DNA of 17,646 nt from Pseudomonadota bacterium (GTDB lineage Bacteria > Pseudomonadota > Alphaproteobacteria > Ferrovibrionales > Ferrovibrionaceae): positions 1-17,646 of the forward strand of contig JAEYSS010000132.1 of assembly GCA_023434425.1 (NCBI GenBank), given 5' to 3'. The translations under genes and the position numbers were made by a program. The notes under the pieces were generated by a model. It did not search any database, had not been told where the DNA came from, and saw only the letters and a program-made list of their open reading frames with translations. Below are positions 1 through 7,343 of the stretch, in pieces (positions within the stretch are counted from its first letter, which is position 1; every line of letters begins with the position of its first letter).

Positions 1-60
1 CGCCGCGCGGGGGGCGGGGGCGGCGCCCCCCCCCCCCCCCCCCCCCCCGCCGTTTCGTCA
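1..60. repeat. GC-only window edge with a 23-base C homopolymer
   Basis: Positions 1-50 contain only G and C, with an uninterrupted run of C at 26-48 preceded by G-rich runs. It lies just past the stop codon of the binding-protein gene. A run this long is rare in bacterial chromosomes. It is the kind of sequence produced by poly-G sequencing artefacts or a collapsed assembly end. A real G-quadruplex-prone tract, or G-run/C-run hairpin, on the minus-strand transcript is the alternative, but there is no U tract to make it a terminator. Confidence 0.6.
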
Positions 61-72
61 GTCAAATGACGC

Positions 73-1266
73 TTATTTCATCGCGCATTTGGCTGCATAG
101 GGGTCAACCAGATCCTTGTAGACCGTGCTGACCGTGCGGATATCGTATTCGGTGTCCGACACCTTGTAGACTTCCTGCTGATACACGTTGTGGATCGGGA
201 AGTGGTTGTTGCCGAACTTCATCGGGCCGCGCACCGAGTCGAACTTGGCGGCCTTGATAGCGGCGCGCAGCGCATCCTTGTCCTTCAGGTTGCCCTTGGT
301 GGCAACCACGGCCGAGTTGATCAGGTTGATCGTGTCGTAGGACTGCGCACCGTAGAAGGATGGCGTGTCCTTGTGCTTCTTCTTGAACTCGCCGACGAAC
401 TTCTGGTTGGCGGCATAGGGCAGATCGGGCGCCCACCACAGCGTCTGGAAGGTATCCAGCGTCAGATCCTTCTGCAGCTTCAGCGTGATCGCGTCGACCG
501 TGAAGGTGGTGTAGAGCGGGATGTCCTTCTTCAGGCCGGCCTGGCTGTACTGCTGGAAGAACTGCACGCCGGCCCGACCCGGATAGAACACGAAGACGGC
601 GCCCGGCTTGGCGGCGCGGATCTTCGAGATTTCCGCCGAGAAGTCGAGCTGGTCAGGCCACTTGGTCATGTCCTGGCCGACCACCTGGCCCTTGAAGGTG
701 GACTTCACGCCGTTGGCCATATCCTGGCCGGCGGCGTAGTTCGGCGCCACGATGTAGAGCGACTTGATGCCCTTCTGGTTCAGCAGTTCGCCAGCCGCCA
801 TGGTGTTCTGGTCGTTCTGCCAGGACGCGGCGAAGAAGTAGGGATTGCACTGTTCGCCGGCGAGCGGCGAGGGGCCGGCGTTGGCGCTGATCAGGAAGGT
901 CTTGTTGTCGGTGACCGTCTTGTAGGAGGCCAGCAGCACGTTGGACCAGATGTAGCCGGCGACGAAGTCGACCTTGTCGCGCTGCATCAGCTTTTCGGTC
1001 TTCTGCTTGCCGACTTCCGGCTTCTGCTCGTCATCTTCGTAGACGATCTCGATCGGGATGCCGCCCATCTTCTTGCCGAGATGCTCGACCGCCAGTTCGA
1101 CCGAATTCTTCATGTCCACGCCGATTGCGGCATTCGGGCCCGACAGGGTGGTGACGAAGCCGATCTTGATCTTCTTGTTCGCCTGGGCGGCGGCATCGCC
1201 GGCCACGAAGGGCACGGACGCGAGCGCGAGCGCGCTGGTCAGACTCAGCAAAGTCGAAAATTTCAT
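73..1266 (-). CDS. ABC transporter periplasmic substrate-binding protein (Liv/aromatic-acid type)
   Basis: A 397-residue type I periplasmic binding protein of the Peripla_BP_6/LivK family. It should capture a solute in the periplasm for a Liv-type ABC importer. The N-terminus is a clear signal peptide: Lys2, a hydrophobic stretch to about residue 22, and an Ala-rich cleavage site near residues 26-29. The mature part opens with the family-typical IKIGFVTTLSGP. I chose the ATG at 1264-1266 because it starts the signal peptide and has a strong Shine-Dalgarno (AGAGGAGA) just upstream; the open frame extends to 1422 but that extension looks non-coding. Location after an aryl-CoA ligase operon suggests an aromatic or related carboxylate as ligand, which is inference. 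Permease and ATPase genes are not in the window; if present they should lie beyond position 1, where the sequence appears to break. Confidence 0.9.
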   Translation of the reverse strand: MKFSTLLSLTSALALASVPFVAGDAAAQANKKIKIGFVTTLSGPNAAIGVDMKNSVELAVEHLGKKMGGIPIEIVYEDDEQKPEVGKQKTEKLMQRDKVDFVAGYIWSNVLLASYKTVTDNKTFLISANAGPSPLAGEQCNPYFFAASWQNDQNTMAAGELLNQKGIKSLYIVAPNYAAGQDMANGVKSTFKGQVVGQDMTKWPDQLDFSAEISKIRAAKPGAVFVFYPGRAGVQFFQQYSQAGLKKDIPLYTTFTVDAITLKLQKDLTLDTFQTLWWAPDLPYAANQKFVGEFKKKHKDTPSFYGAQSYDTINLINSAVVATKGNLKDKDALRAAIKAAKFDSVRGPMKFGNNHFPIHNVYQQEVYKVSDTEYDIRTVSTVYKDLVDPYAAKCAMK

Positions 1267-1682
1267 GGATGGTCTCCTCTCCCTGCATGGTGCCGGTCTG
1301 CCCGGCCCATTGCTTGACTGTTTATGGCCCCCGCCGTCTGCCCGTGAGGGAGACGCCGCATGCCCCGGTACGCAACTGTACTCCACGCCTGCACGATACG
1401 TCCAAACTGACCTTCGCCACATTGCTGCGGCGGGACGTCTCCCGGCGATTTATGCTGCTGGTCAAAAGCCTTGCGACCTCGGACCGGGTCGCTTGCGGTG
1501 CGACCTTCGCGGCATTTGCTCCGTTAGTATCGAGTAGGTACTATAATGCCGGTTCTGGACCCCGCAAGCATTATTCTGCATGTTGGCCCGCGGCCGGCGC
1601 AATGTCCTGACCCGATACAGCTTACCCCTTCCCTGACGGCAGCCAATGGACGCAGGGGAGGGAAACTTGCACTTTTCCGCTC
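1267..1682 (-). other. 416-base intergenic region, leader of the binding-protein gene
   Basis: No credible gene is seen here on either strand. Read on the minus strand it joins the ligase gene to the binding-protein gene. It holds a possible promoter (1540-1567) and several hairpins. One has arms CGTCT (1335-1339) and AGACG (1351-1355), extended by CCC/GGG around a GTGA loop. Another group consists of three arms, GCGACC at 1473-1478, GGTCGC at 1487-1492 and GCGACC at 1500-1505, where the middle arm can pair with either neighbour. No U-rich intrinsic terminator follows the ligase stop codon, so read-through from the upstream operon is possible. Confidence 0.5.
1540..1567 (-). promoter_or_regulatory. 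Possible promoter for the substrate-binding protein gene
   Basis: On the minus strand there is TTGCGG (1562-1567), a 16-base spacer, then TATAGT (1540-1545), a plausible sigma-70 pair with a good -10 and a mediocre -35. A short inverted repeat, TAGTA (1525-1529) and TACTA (1539-1543), overlaps the -10 and could be an operator. Transcription would begin near 1533, giving a leader of roughly 265 bases before the ATG at 1266. This is pattern matching only. Confidence 0.33.
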
Positions 1683-3353
1683 TCACGGCGCAGTCGCGAT
1701 CTCGGCTTCCGCCGCCCTCTTGCGCAAGACGAAACGCTGCACCTTGCCGCTTTCGGTGCGTGGCAGGGCGTCGATGAATTCGACCTGGCGCGGATACTTG
1801 TAGGGCGCGATCTCGGCCTTCACGAAATCCTGCAGCGCCTTCACGGTCGCTGGCGTGTTCTGCGTCTTGTCGCGCAGCACCACATAGGCCTTCACCACCT
1901 GGCCGCGTTCGGGGCAGGGCGCGCCGACCACGGCGCAGTCCTGCACCTGCGGATGCAGCAGCAGCACGGATTCCACTTCAGGGCCCGAGATGTTGTAGCC
2001 GGCCGAGACGATCATGTCGTCGGCGCGTGCCTGATACCAATAGTAACCGTCCTCGTCGCATAGATAGGCGTCGCCGGTGAAATTCCAGCCATTCTGCACA
2101 TAGGCCTTCTGCCGTTCGGGATTGTCGAGATAGCGGCAGCCGACCGGTCCGCGGATGGCGAGGCGGCCGACGGTGCCGGGCGGTACGGGCTTGCCGGTCT
2201 CGTCGAAGATCGCGGCTTCGTAGCCGGGGATCGGCTTGCCGGTGGCGCCGGGCCGGATGCCGTCGCCTTCCGAGGTGATGAAGATGTGCAGGATTTCGGT
2301 GCCACCGAGGCCGTCGATCAGCTTGACGCCCGAGACCTTGTGCCAGCCTTCATAGGTGGCGAGCGGCAAAGTCTCGCCGGCTGAGACACCTTTCTTCAGC
2401 GAGGAGATGTCGTAGTCCTTCGCCATATCGATCATGGAACGATAGGCGGTCGGTGCGGTGAACAGCACGGTCACCTTTTTCGCCTGGATCGTCTCCAGCA
2501 TCTTCTGCGGATTATACTGTTCAACCAGAACAGTGGACGCGCCGACATGCATCGGGAAGGTGACCAGTGCGCCCAGTCCGAAGGTGAAGGCGAGCGGCGG
2601 TGAGCCGGTGAAGATGTCGTCCTTGGTCGGTCGCAGCACATAGCGGTTAAAGGTGTCGCAGATCGCCATCACGTCGCGATGGAAATGCATGCAGCCTTTC
2701 GCGGGGCCGGTGGTGCCCGATGTAAAGGCGATCAGGCAGACATCGTCCCAGGCAGTGTCAAGCGTTTCGAATTCCGCCGGCTTGGTCGCCATGCGGGTTT
2801 CCAGTGAGTCCGCCACGCCCTCGCTGTAGAAATAGCAGATGCGCTTGAGGTGCTTCGACTCCTTGCGGGTCGTTTCCATCTCGTCGCGCAGGCGCCAGTC
2901 ACAGATCGCCAGTTCGATCTCTGCCTTCTCGGTCATGAAGGTGAGTTCGCGCCAGCGATACAGCGGCATGGTGGCGACCGCGATGGCGCCGACCTTCATC
3001 ACCGCGAACCAGCAGGCGACATACATCGGATTATTGGGCGAGCGCAGCATCACGCGGTTGCCCGGTCTGATGCCGTAGTCCTGCAACAGGACATGAGCGA
3101 TGCGGTTGGCGGTCTCCATCAGCCGTCGATAAGTCCAGACTTCGTCGTTGTAATAAATTGCCGGGCGGTCGCCATGGATCGCGGCCTGTTTGTCGAGCAG
3201 TTCGCGGGCGCAGTTCATGCGCTTCGGGTACGCCTTCAGCTCGGGTAGCGTGTCCCAGAGCATGACCGGCCACTGGTCCTGCGGTGGCAGGTGGTCGCGA
3301 GCGAAGGTGTCGGTGTGGGCCGACGGCTCGAAAACGTGGTCAGTGCGGGACAT
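1683..3353 (-). CDS. Aryl-CoA ligase, 2-aminobenzoate/benzoate-CoA ligase family
   Basis: A 556-residue class I adenylate-forming enzyme that should activate a carboxylic acid with ATP and CoA. Visible motifs are the P-loop TSGTTGPAKG (211-220), the A5 motif GLGGTEILHIF (348-358) typical of the benzoate-CoA ligase group, FTGD (426-429), the hinge region around QARADD (441-446), and PRTESGKVQR (531-540) with the catalytic Lys537. Length fits the family (about 520-560). The ATG at 3351-3353 was chosen because the family N-terminus begins there. It lies 14 bases inside the end of the upstream OYE gene, so translation is probably coupled. The sequence around CMHFHRDVMA after the P-loop recalls 2-aminobenzoate-CoA ligases, but benzoate, hydroxybenzoate or an alicyclic acid cannot be excluded. 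Confidence 0.85.
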   Translation of the reverse strand: MSRTDHVFEPSAHTDTFARDHLPPQDQWPVMLWDTLPELKAYPKRMNCARELLDKQAAIHGDRPAIYYNDEVWTYRRLMETANRIAHVLLQDYGIRPGNRVMLRSPNNPMYVACWFAVMKVGAIAVATMPLYRWRELTFMTEKAEIELAICDWRLRDEMETTRKESKHLKRICYFYSEGVADSLETRMATKPAEFETLDTAWDDVCLIAFTSGTTGPAKGCMHFHRDVMAICDTFNRYVLRPTKDDIFTGSPPLAFTFGLGALVTFPMHVGASTVLVEQYNPQKMLETIQAKKVTVLFTAPTAYRSMIDMAKDYDISSLKKGVSAGETLPLATYEGWHKVSGVKLIDGLGGTEILHIFITSEGDGIRPGATGKPIPGYEAAIFDETGKPVPPGTVGRLAIRGPVGCRYLDNPERQKAYVQNGWNFTGDAYLCDEDGYYWYQARADDMIVSAGYNISGPEVESVLLLHPQVQDCAVVGAPCPERGQVVKAYVVLRDKTQNTPATVKALQDFVKAEIAPYKYPRQVEFIDALPRTESGKVQRFVLRKRAAEAEIATAP

Positions 3354-4818
3354 GACGAACCTCAGAAGACGAAGATGCAGGTTCGGCGAACGGCAAAGGC
3401 ATTTCGATACGCACCGCATCTGACGGCGGTGTTGCACGGCCAGCGGCATCATGACCGCGGACGTAGTAGGTGTAGCGCAGGCCACCCAGCACCAGCTTGT
3501 CGGCATGCTTGGTCGATTTCACCGCCTCGGTGACGCGGGCATCGCCATCGTCTTCGGCGCGATAGACATTGTAGCCGGCGATTTCGGTGCTGCCGGCGAC
3601 CGCCTTGCTCCAGCTCAGCTTGACCTGTCCTTTTTCGATAGTCGCCGTGAGGCCGGCGCCAGCATCTGGCCAGCGCGGCGCATCGCCGTCGGTGACGTCG
3701 GGCGGTGCCTGCATCAGGCCCTTGGGCCAGAGGAAGCAGGTCACTTCCTTGAATTTCTCGTCGAGCTGCTTGCAGACGTTGCAGTAGATGCAGCGCACGA
3801 TCTGGCCGCCGCGCTGGTCTTCCACCTTCTTGACCCAGTCGGGATCGGCAAGAAGTTGCCGCGCCATGCCGATCATGTCGGCCTGACCGGTCTGCACCAG
3901 CCGCTCGGCATCCAGCGGGTCGCTGATCTTGCCGACCGAGATGACCGGCACGGTGAAGCCCTTGGCATTGATATACTGCTTGATCGCCGCCGCCATATGG
4001 GCGTGCGGCAGGGGCGGATACCAGTCGCCCGGCATGCAGCGGTCGCCGGAATAGCCTGTGTAAGGATACAGCGGCTGGCCCTCGCGATGCACCGCATCCT
4101 CGAACTTGCCGCCGACCGACAGCGAAATGTAGTCGACGCCGAGCTGCGCCATGCGCAGCGCGATCAGCTTGGCATCCTCGACCGTGTAGCCTTCCTTGAT
4201 CGCCTCTTCGGCCAGGAAGCGCACGCCGACGGTCCAGTCATGTCCGACATATTTGCGCACGCTCTGCATGACGCGTCCGAACATGGTGAGGCGTCCTTCC
4301 AGCGTGCGGCCGTCATAGCCGTCGCGGCGCGGATTGCGGCGCGACAGGAAGGAGGACAGGGTATAGGCATGCGCCGAATGCAGCTCGCAGCCGTCATATC
4401 CGGCCTCGCGCGCGCGCAGAGCGGCCTGTCCGAATTCGTCGATGATGCGCTCGATATCGTCTTCCGACAGACTGTCGATGGTCTGGCGCCAGCCGGAGCG
4501 CGCCACTTTGAGGAAATGGATAATCTGCGGCACGACCTTGGACTCGGAAGTGTCGTGCACCTGCCGGGTCAGTTCGCGGTGGCCGGGAATGAACTCGTCA
4601 TCCGACAGGCGCAGCAACGGGCCTGATTTATTGGAATGAACCGCGGTGGCCTCGACCACGATCAACCCGACATGGCCCTGGGCATAGCGCACATAGCGGT
4701 CGATGATCGGCTGGTTGACGAAGCCGTCCTCGCCCGACAGTCGCGTCACCATCGCCGGCACCGCGATGCGATTTGGCAGCGTCACGCCATTCAGCTTCAG
4801 CGGTTTGAGGATTTTCAT
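3340..4818 (-). CDS. Fe-S OYE-family flavin oxidoreductase with C-terminal fibronectin III-like domain
   Basis: A 492-residue protein. Residues 1 to about 365 are an FMN-binding TIM barrel of the 2,4-dienoyl-CoA reductase/trimethylamine dehydrogenase branch of the old yellow enzyme family: PLKLNGVTLPNR near the start, the His pair H147/H150 in HSAHAYTLSSFLS, and Cys343, Cys346, Cys349 and Cys361 spaced like the [4Fe-4S] ligands of that branch. Family members normally continue with a 250-300-residue FAD/NAD(P)H half. Here this is absent. Instead residues about 388-474 have a fibronectin type III look (KLSW, GYNVYR, YTYYVRGHDAAG, PSDAV), followed by a Ser/Glu tail. It probably reduces or oxidises an aryl- or enoyl-CoA, with electrons exchanged through an external partner. 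Its ATG overlaps the acyl-CoA dehydrogenase stop as ATGA (4815-4818). Confidence 0.85.
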   Translation of the reverse strand: MKILKPLKLNGVTLPNRIAVPAMVTRLSGEDGFVNQPIIDRYVRYAQGHVGLIVVEATAVHSNKSGPLLRLSDDEFIPGHRELTRQVHDTSESKVVPQIIHFLKVARSGWRQTIDSLSEDDIERIIDEFGQAALRAREAGYDGCELHSAHAYTLSSFLSRRNPRRDGYDGRTLEGRLTMFGRVMQSVRKYVGHDWTVGVRFLAEEAIKEGYTVEDAKLIALRMAQLGVDYISLSVGGKFEDAVHREGQPLYPYTGYSGDRCMPGDWYPPLPHAHMAAAIKQYINAKGFTVPVISVGKISDPLDAERLVQTGQADMIGMARQLLADPDWVKKVEDQRGGQIVRCIYCNVCKQLDEKFKEVTCFLWPKGLMQAPPDVTDGDAPRWPDAGAGLTATIEKGQVKLSWSKAVAGSTEIAGYNVYRAEDDGDARVTEAVKSTKHADKLVLGGLRYTYYVRGHDAAGRATPPSDAVRIEMPLPFAEPASSSSEVRHVPH

Positions 4819-5996
4819 TCCGTCGCCTCCGCTGCCCAGTTGGTGTAAGTCTGGCCGGCGATCACCAGCTTGTTGACCTCGGTGGTGCCCTCATAGATGC
4901 GCAGGGCACGCACTTCGCGATACAGGCTTTCCACCATCACGCCACGGGTGACGCCAAGGCCGCCCCAGAGTTGCACGGCGGCATCGATCACGCGCTGCGC
5001 CGCCTCGGTGGCATACATCTTGGCCATGGAAGCCTCGCGGGTGACGCGTGCGGCGCCCTGGTCCTTGGTCCAGGCGGCGCGATAGATCAGCAAAGCGGAG
5101 GCGTCGATTTCGGTCGCCATGTCGGCGATCTTGGCCTGGGTCAGCTGATAATCGGCGAGTTTGCGGTCGAAGACCTTGCGCTCATGCACGCGCTTCAGCG
5201 CTTCGTCCAGTGCGCGCCGCGCGAAACCGAGCGCGGCGGCGCCCACAGTCGAGCGGAAGACATCGAGATTGCTCATTGCGATCTTGAAGCCTTCGCCGGG
5301 CCGGCCGATCAGGTTGCTGGCCGGGATCACGCAATCCCTGAATTCCAGACGGCCGAGCGGATGCGGCGCGATCACATCGATACGTTCGGCCACGCTGAAG
5401 CCCGGCGTACCGGCCTCTACCACGAAAATCGCAAGGCCCTTCGCGCCCGGCGCGTCGCCAAGGCGGGCGACAACGGTGTATTGATCGGCAATGCCGCCAT
5501 TCGAGATCCAGGTCTTCACGCCGTTCAGGCGAAAGCCCTGACCGTCCGGTACGGCGATGGTGCTGACAGCGGCGACATCGGAACCTGCATCGGGCTCGGA
5601 CATGGCGAGCGCGGCGATCCGCGTGCCTTCCGCGACGCCAGGCAGCCAGCGTTTTTTCTGGTCCGGCGTGCCGAACAGGCTGATCGGGCCGGAGCCCAGT
5701 CCCTGCATCACAAACGAGAAGTCGGCCAGGCCATGGTGATAGGCGAGGATTTCGCGGGCGAGCGCGAGCGACCGCACTTCGAGCTTGTCGTATTTGCCAC
5801 CGCCATCCTTCGGCACGGCGAGGCGTAAGAATCCGGCGGCACCGAGCCGGGCGACAAAGCCGCGGCAGACCGCGTCGATGTCGTCGCTCTCGTCATGGTG
5901 ACTGGCGTGTTTCTTCGCCCAGCCTTCGATTTCAACAGCGAGGGCACGATGGCGATCCTCGAAAAACGGCCAGCCGAGATAGCTCTTGTCCGCCAT
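4815..5996 (-). CDS. Acyl-CoA dehydrogenase
   Basis: A 393-residue FAD-dependent acyl-CoA dehydrogenase of normal length, introducing a double bond next to the CoA thioester and passing electrons to electron-transfer flavoprotein (ETF). It shows the FAD/substrate motif ALAMSEPDAGSD (129-140), KTWISNGG (161-168), the helical C-terminal domain, and IYEGTTEVNK (367-376) with Glu369 at the position of the catalytic base. The start at 5994-5996 gives the expected N-terminus and is one base past the crotonase stop codon; the upstream open extension to 6209 is Arg/Pro-rich shadow sequence. Substrate is unknown; within this operon it should act on the CoA thioester made by the neighbouring ligase, or on a product of it. 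ETF genes are not in the window. Confidence 0.9.
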   Translation of the reverse strand: MADKSYLGWPFFEDRHRALAVEIEGWAKKHASHHDESDDIDAVCRGFVARLGAAGFLRLAVPKDGGGKYDKLEVRSLALAREILAYHHGLADFSFVMQGLGSGPISLFGTPDQKKRWLPGVAEGTRIAALAMSEPDAGSDVAAVSTIAVPDGQGFRLNGVKTWISNGGIADQYTVVARLGDAPGAKGLAIFVVEAGTPGFSVAERIDVIAPHPLGRLEFRDCVIPASNLIGRPGEGFKIAMSNLDVFRSTVGAAALGFARRALDEALKRVHERKVFDRKLADYQLTQAKIADMATEIDASALLIYRAAWTKDQGAARVTREASMAKMYATEAAQRVIDAAVQLWGGLGVTRGVMVESLYREVRALRIYEGTTEVNKLVIAGQTYTNWAAEATE

Positions 5997-5997
5997 C

Positions 5998-6825
5998 TCA
6001 GTTGCCCTCGAAAACGGGCTTCTGCTTCGCCACGAAAGCGTGATAGGCGCGGGCGAAATCCTGCGTCTGCATGCAGATCGCCTGCGCCTGGGCCTCGGCC
6101 TCGATGGCGGCATCCAGATCCATCGACCATTCCTGATGCAGGCAGGTCTTGGTGATGCCATGCGCAAAGGTCGGGCCATCGGCGAGTTCCTTCGCCAGTG
6201 CCTGTGCATCGCTGAGTACCTGCTCGGGTGAGACGAGGCGGTTGTAGAAACCCCAGCGTTCGCCTTCCTCGGCGCTCATGCTGCGGCCGGTATAGAGCAG
6301 TTCGGCGGCGCGGCCCGAACCGATGATGCGCGGCAGGATGTTGCAGGCACCCATATCGGCGCCGGCAAGACCGACGCGCACGAACAGGAAGGCGGTCTTG
6401 GTGCGTGGTGTGCCGATGCGCAGATCGGAGGCCATGGCGAGGATCGCGCCGGCGCCGGCGCAGATGCCATCGACGGCGGCGATCACCGGCTGCGGACAAT
6501 GCTGGATTGCCTTGACCAGATCGCCGGTCATGCGGGTGAAGGCGAGCAGCCCGGCCATGTCTCCGGTCTCTTTCATCTTCACCAGCGGGCCGATGATCTC
6601 ATGCACGTCGCCGCCGGAGCAGAAATTGCCGCCTTCGCCGGTGATCACGACGGTTTTCACGTCTTCGACATAATTGAGCGCGCGGAAGGTATCGCGCAAC
6701 TCGGCGTAAGAGTCGAAGGTGAGCGGATTCTTGCGCTCGGGGCGATTGAGCGTGACGGTCGCGACCTTGCCTTCGACAGACCAGCCGAAATGCTTCGGTT
6801 TGAAATCCTTGCCCAGCTTGCTCAC
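5998..6825 (-). CDS. Crotonase-family protein (enoyl-CoA hydratase/isomerase/ring-opening type)
   Basis: A 275-residue crotonase-fold protein. Oxyanion-hole elements are visible: NFCSGGD (67-73) and the GAG segment (124-126). By my manual alignment the two glutamates of classical enoyl-CoA hydratase (rat Glu144 and Glu164) are replaced by Ile128 and Phe148. An acidic residue, Asp157 in GLAGADMG, remains near the active site, in the neighbourhood of the Asp used by dienoyl-CoA isomerases. So the product name hydratase should be read loosely: isomerase or hydrolytic ring opening is equally possible. The start codon is GTG (6823-6825), overlapping the MarR stop as GTGA. It closely precedes the acyl-CoA dehydrogenase, consistent with sequential steps. 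Confidence 0.85.
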   Translation of the reverse strand: MSKLGKDFKPKHFGWSVEGKVATVTLNRPERKNPLTFDSYAELRDTFRALNYVEDVKTVVITGEGGNFCSGGDVHEIIGPLVKMKETGDMAGLLAFTRMTGDLVKAIQHCPQPVIAAVDGICAGAGAILAMASDLRIGTPRTKTAFLFVRVGLAGADMGACNILPRIIGSGRAAELLYTGRSMSAEEGERWGFYNRLVSPEQVLSDAQALAKELADGPTFAHGITKTCLHQEWSMDLDAAIEAEAQAQAICMQTQDFARAYHAFVAKQKPVFEGN

Positions 6826-7343
6826 TTCGTCTCTCCCTGGTCGGTGTCGACGGCGTTCTGGTGCACCGACTGCTTCAGTTTTCCGAGCAGCTGGAACAGC
6901 TGCTGCATGTCCTGACGACTGAGGCCGGCCATCATTCGGTCGACCCAGCCTTCATGCACCGGTGTCATGGCATCGAAGGCCTTCTTGCCGGCCGGCGTCA
7001 GGCTGATATGGCTGGAGCGGCGGTCGCGCTGCGACGGCGTGCGCTTGACCAGGCCTTCTTCCACCAGACGGTCGGCAAGGCCGGTAATATTGCCGTTCGA
7101 CACCATCATGCGGGCGGACAGCTCACTCATGGTCAGGCCATCGGGGGCGCGGTCGAGCTGCGCCATCAGGTCGAAGCGTGGCAGAGTGGTGTCGAACTGC
7201 AAACGCAGCGCGCCACGTACATTCTGCTCGATCAGGCTGGAGCAGGTGAGCAGCCGAAGCCACAGGCGCAATTCCAGCTTGTCGTCGCGATGTGTCGCGG
7301 TTTCGCGGTCATTTGCCGGTGCGGGCTGGCGGACTTCACTCAT
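6822..7343 (-). CDS. MarR-family transcriptional regulator of the catabolic operon
   Basis: A 173-residue MarR protein. The winged helix-turn-helix covers about residues 55-116, including TMSELSARMMVSNGNITGLADRL and the wing with RDRRSSHISLTPAGK; flanking helices (about 22-50 and 125-160) would make the dimer interface. The ATG at 7341-7343 overlaps the SDR stop codon (ATGA), so it is the second gene of its own operon and likely autoregulated. Relatives in CoA-dependent aromatic catabolism (BadR, CouR, FerC/FerR type) repress their operon, and several respond to an aryl-CoA or acyl-CoA thioester; that ligand class is inferred here. A palindrome over the operon promoter at 8204-8227 is a fitting target. 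Confidence 0.9.
   Translation of the reverse strand: MSEVRQPAPANDRETATHRDDKLELRLWLRLLTCSSLIEQNVRGALRLQFDTTLPRFDLMAQLDRAPDGLTMSELSARMMVSNGNITGLADRLVEEGLVKRTPSQRDRRSSHISLTPAGKKAFDAMTPVHEGWVDRMMAGLSRQDMQQLFQLLGKLKQSVHQNAVDTDQGETK

Noticed and set aside
190..1317. 375-codon plus-strand open frame opposite the binding-protein gene
   Set aside because: The opposite strand encodes a complete periplasmic binding protein with signal peptide and ribosome-binding site.
3451..4626. 391-codon plus-strand open frame opposite the OYE gene
   Set aside because: The OYE protein has clear family motifs throughout; the antisense product has no domain and biased composition.
3340..4818. OYE protein as the reductase half of a split 2-aminobenzoyl-CoA monooxygenase/reductase
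   Set aside because: The four-Cys Fe-S motif and the FN3-like tail point to the dienoyl-CoA reductase/trimethylamine dehydrogenase branch rather than the OYE half of that fused enzyme. I kept the anthranilate link only as a pathway-level possibility.
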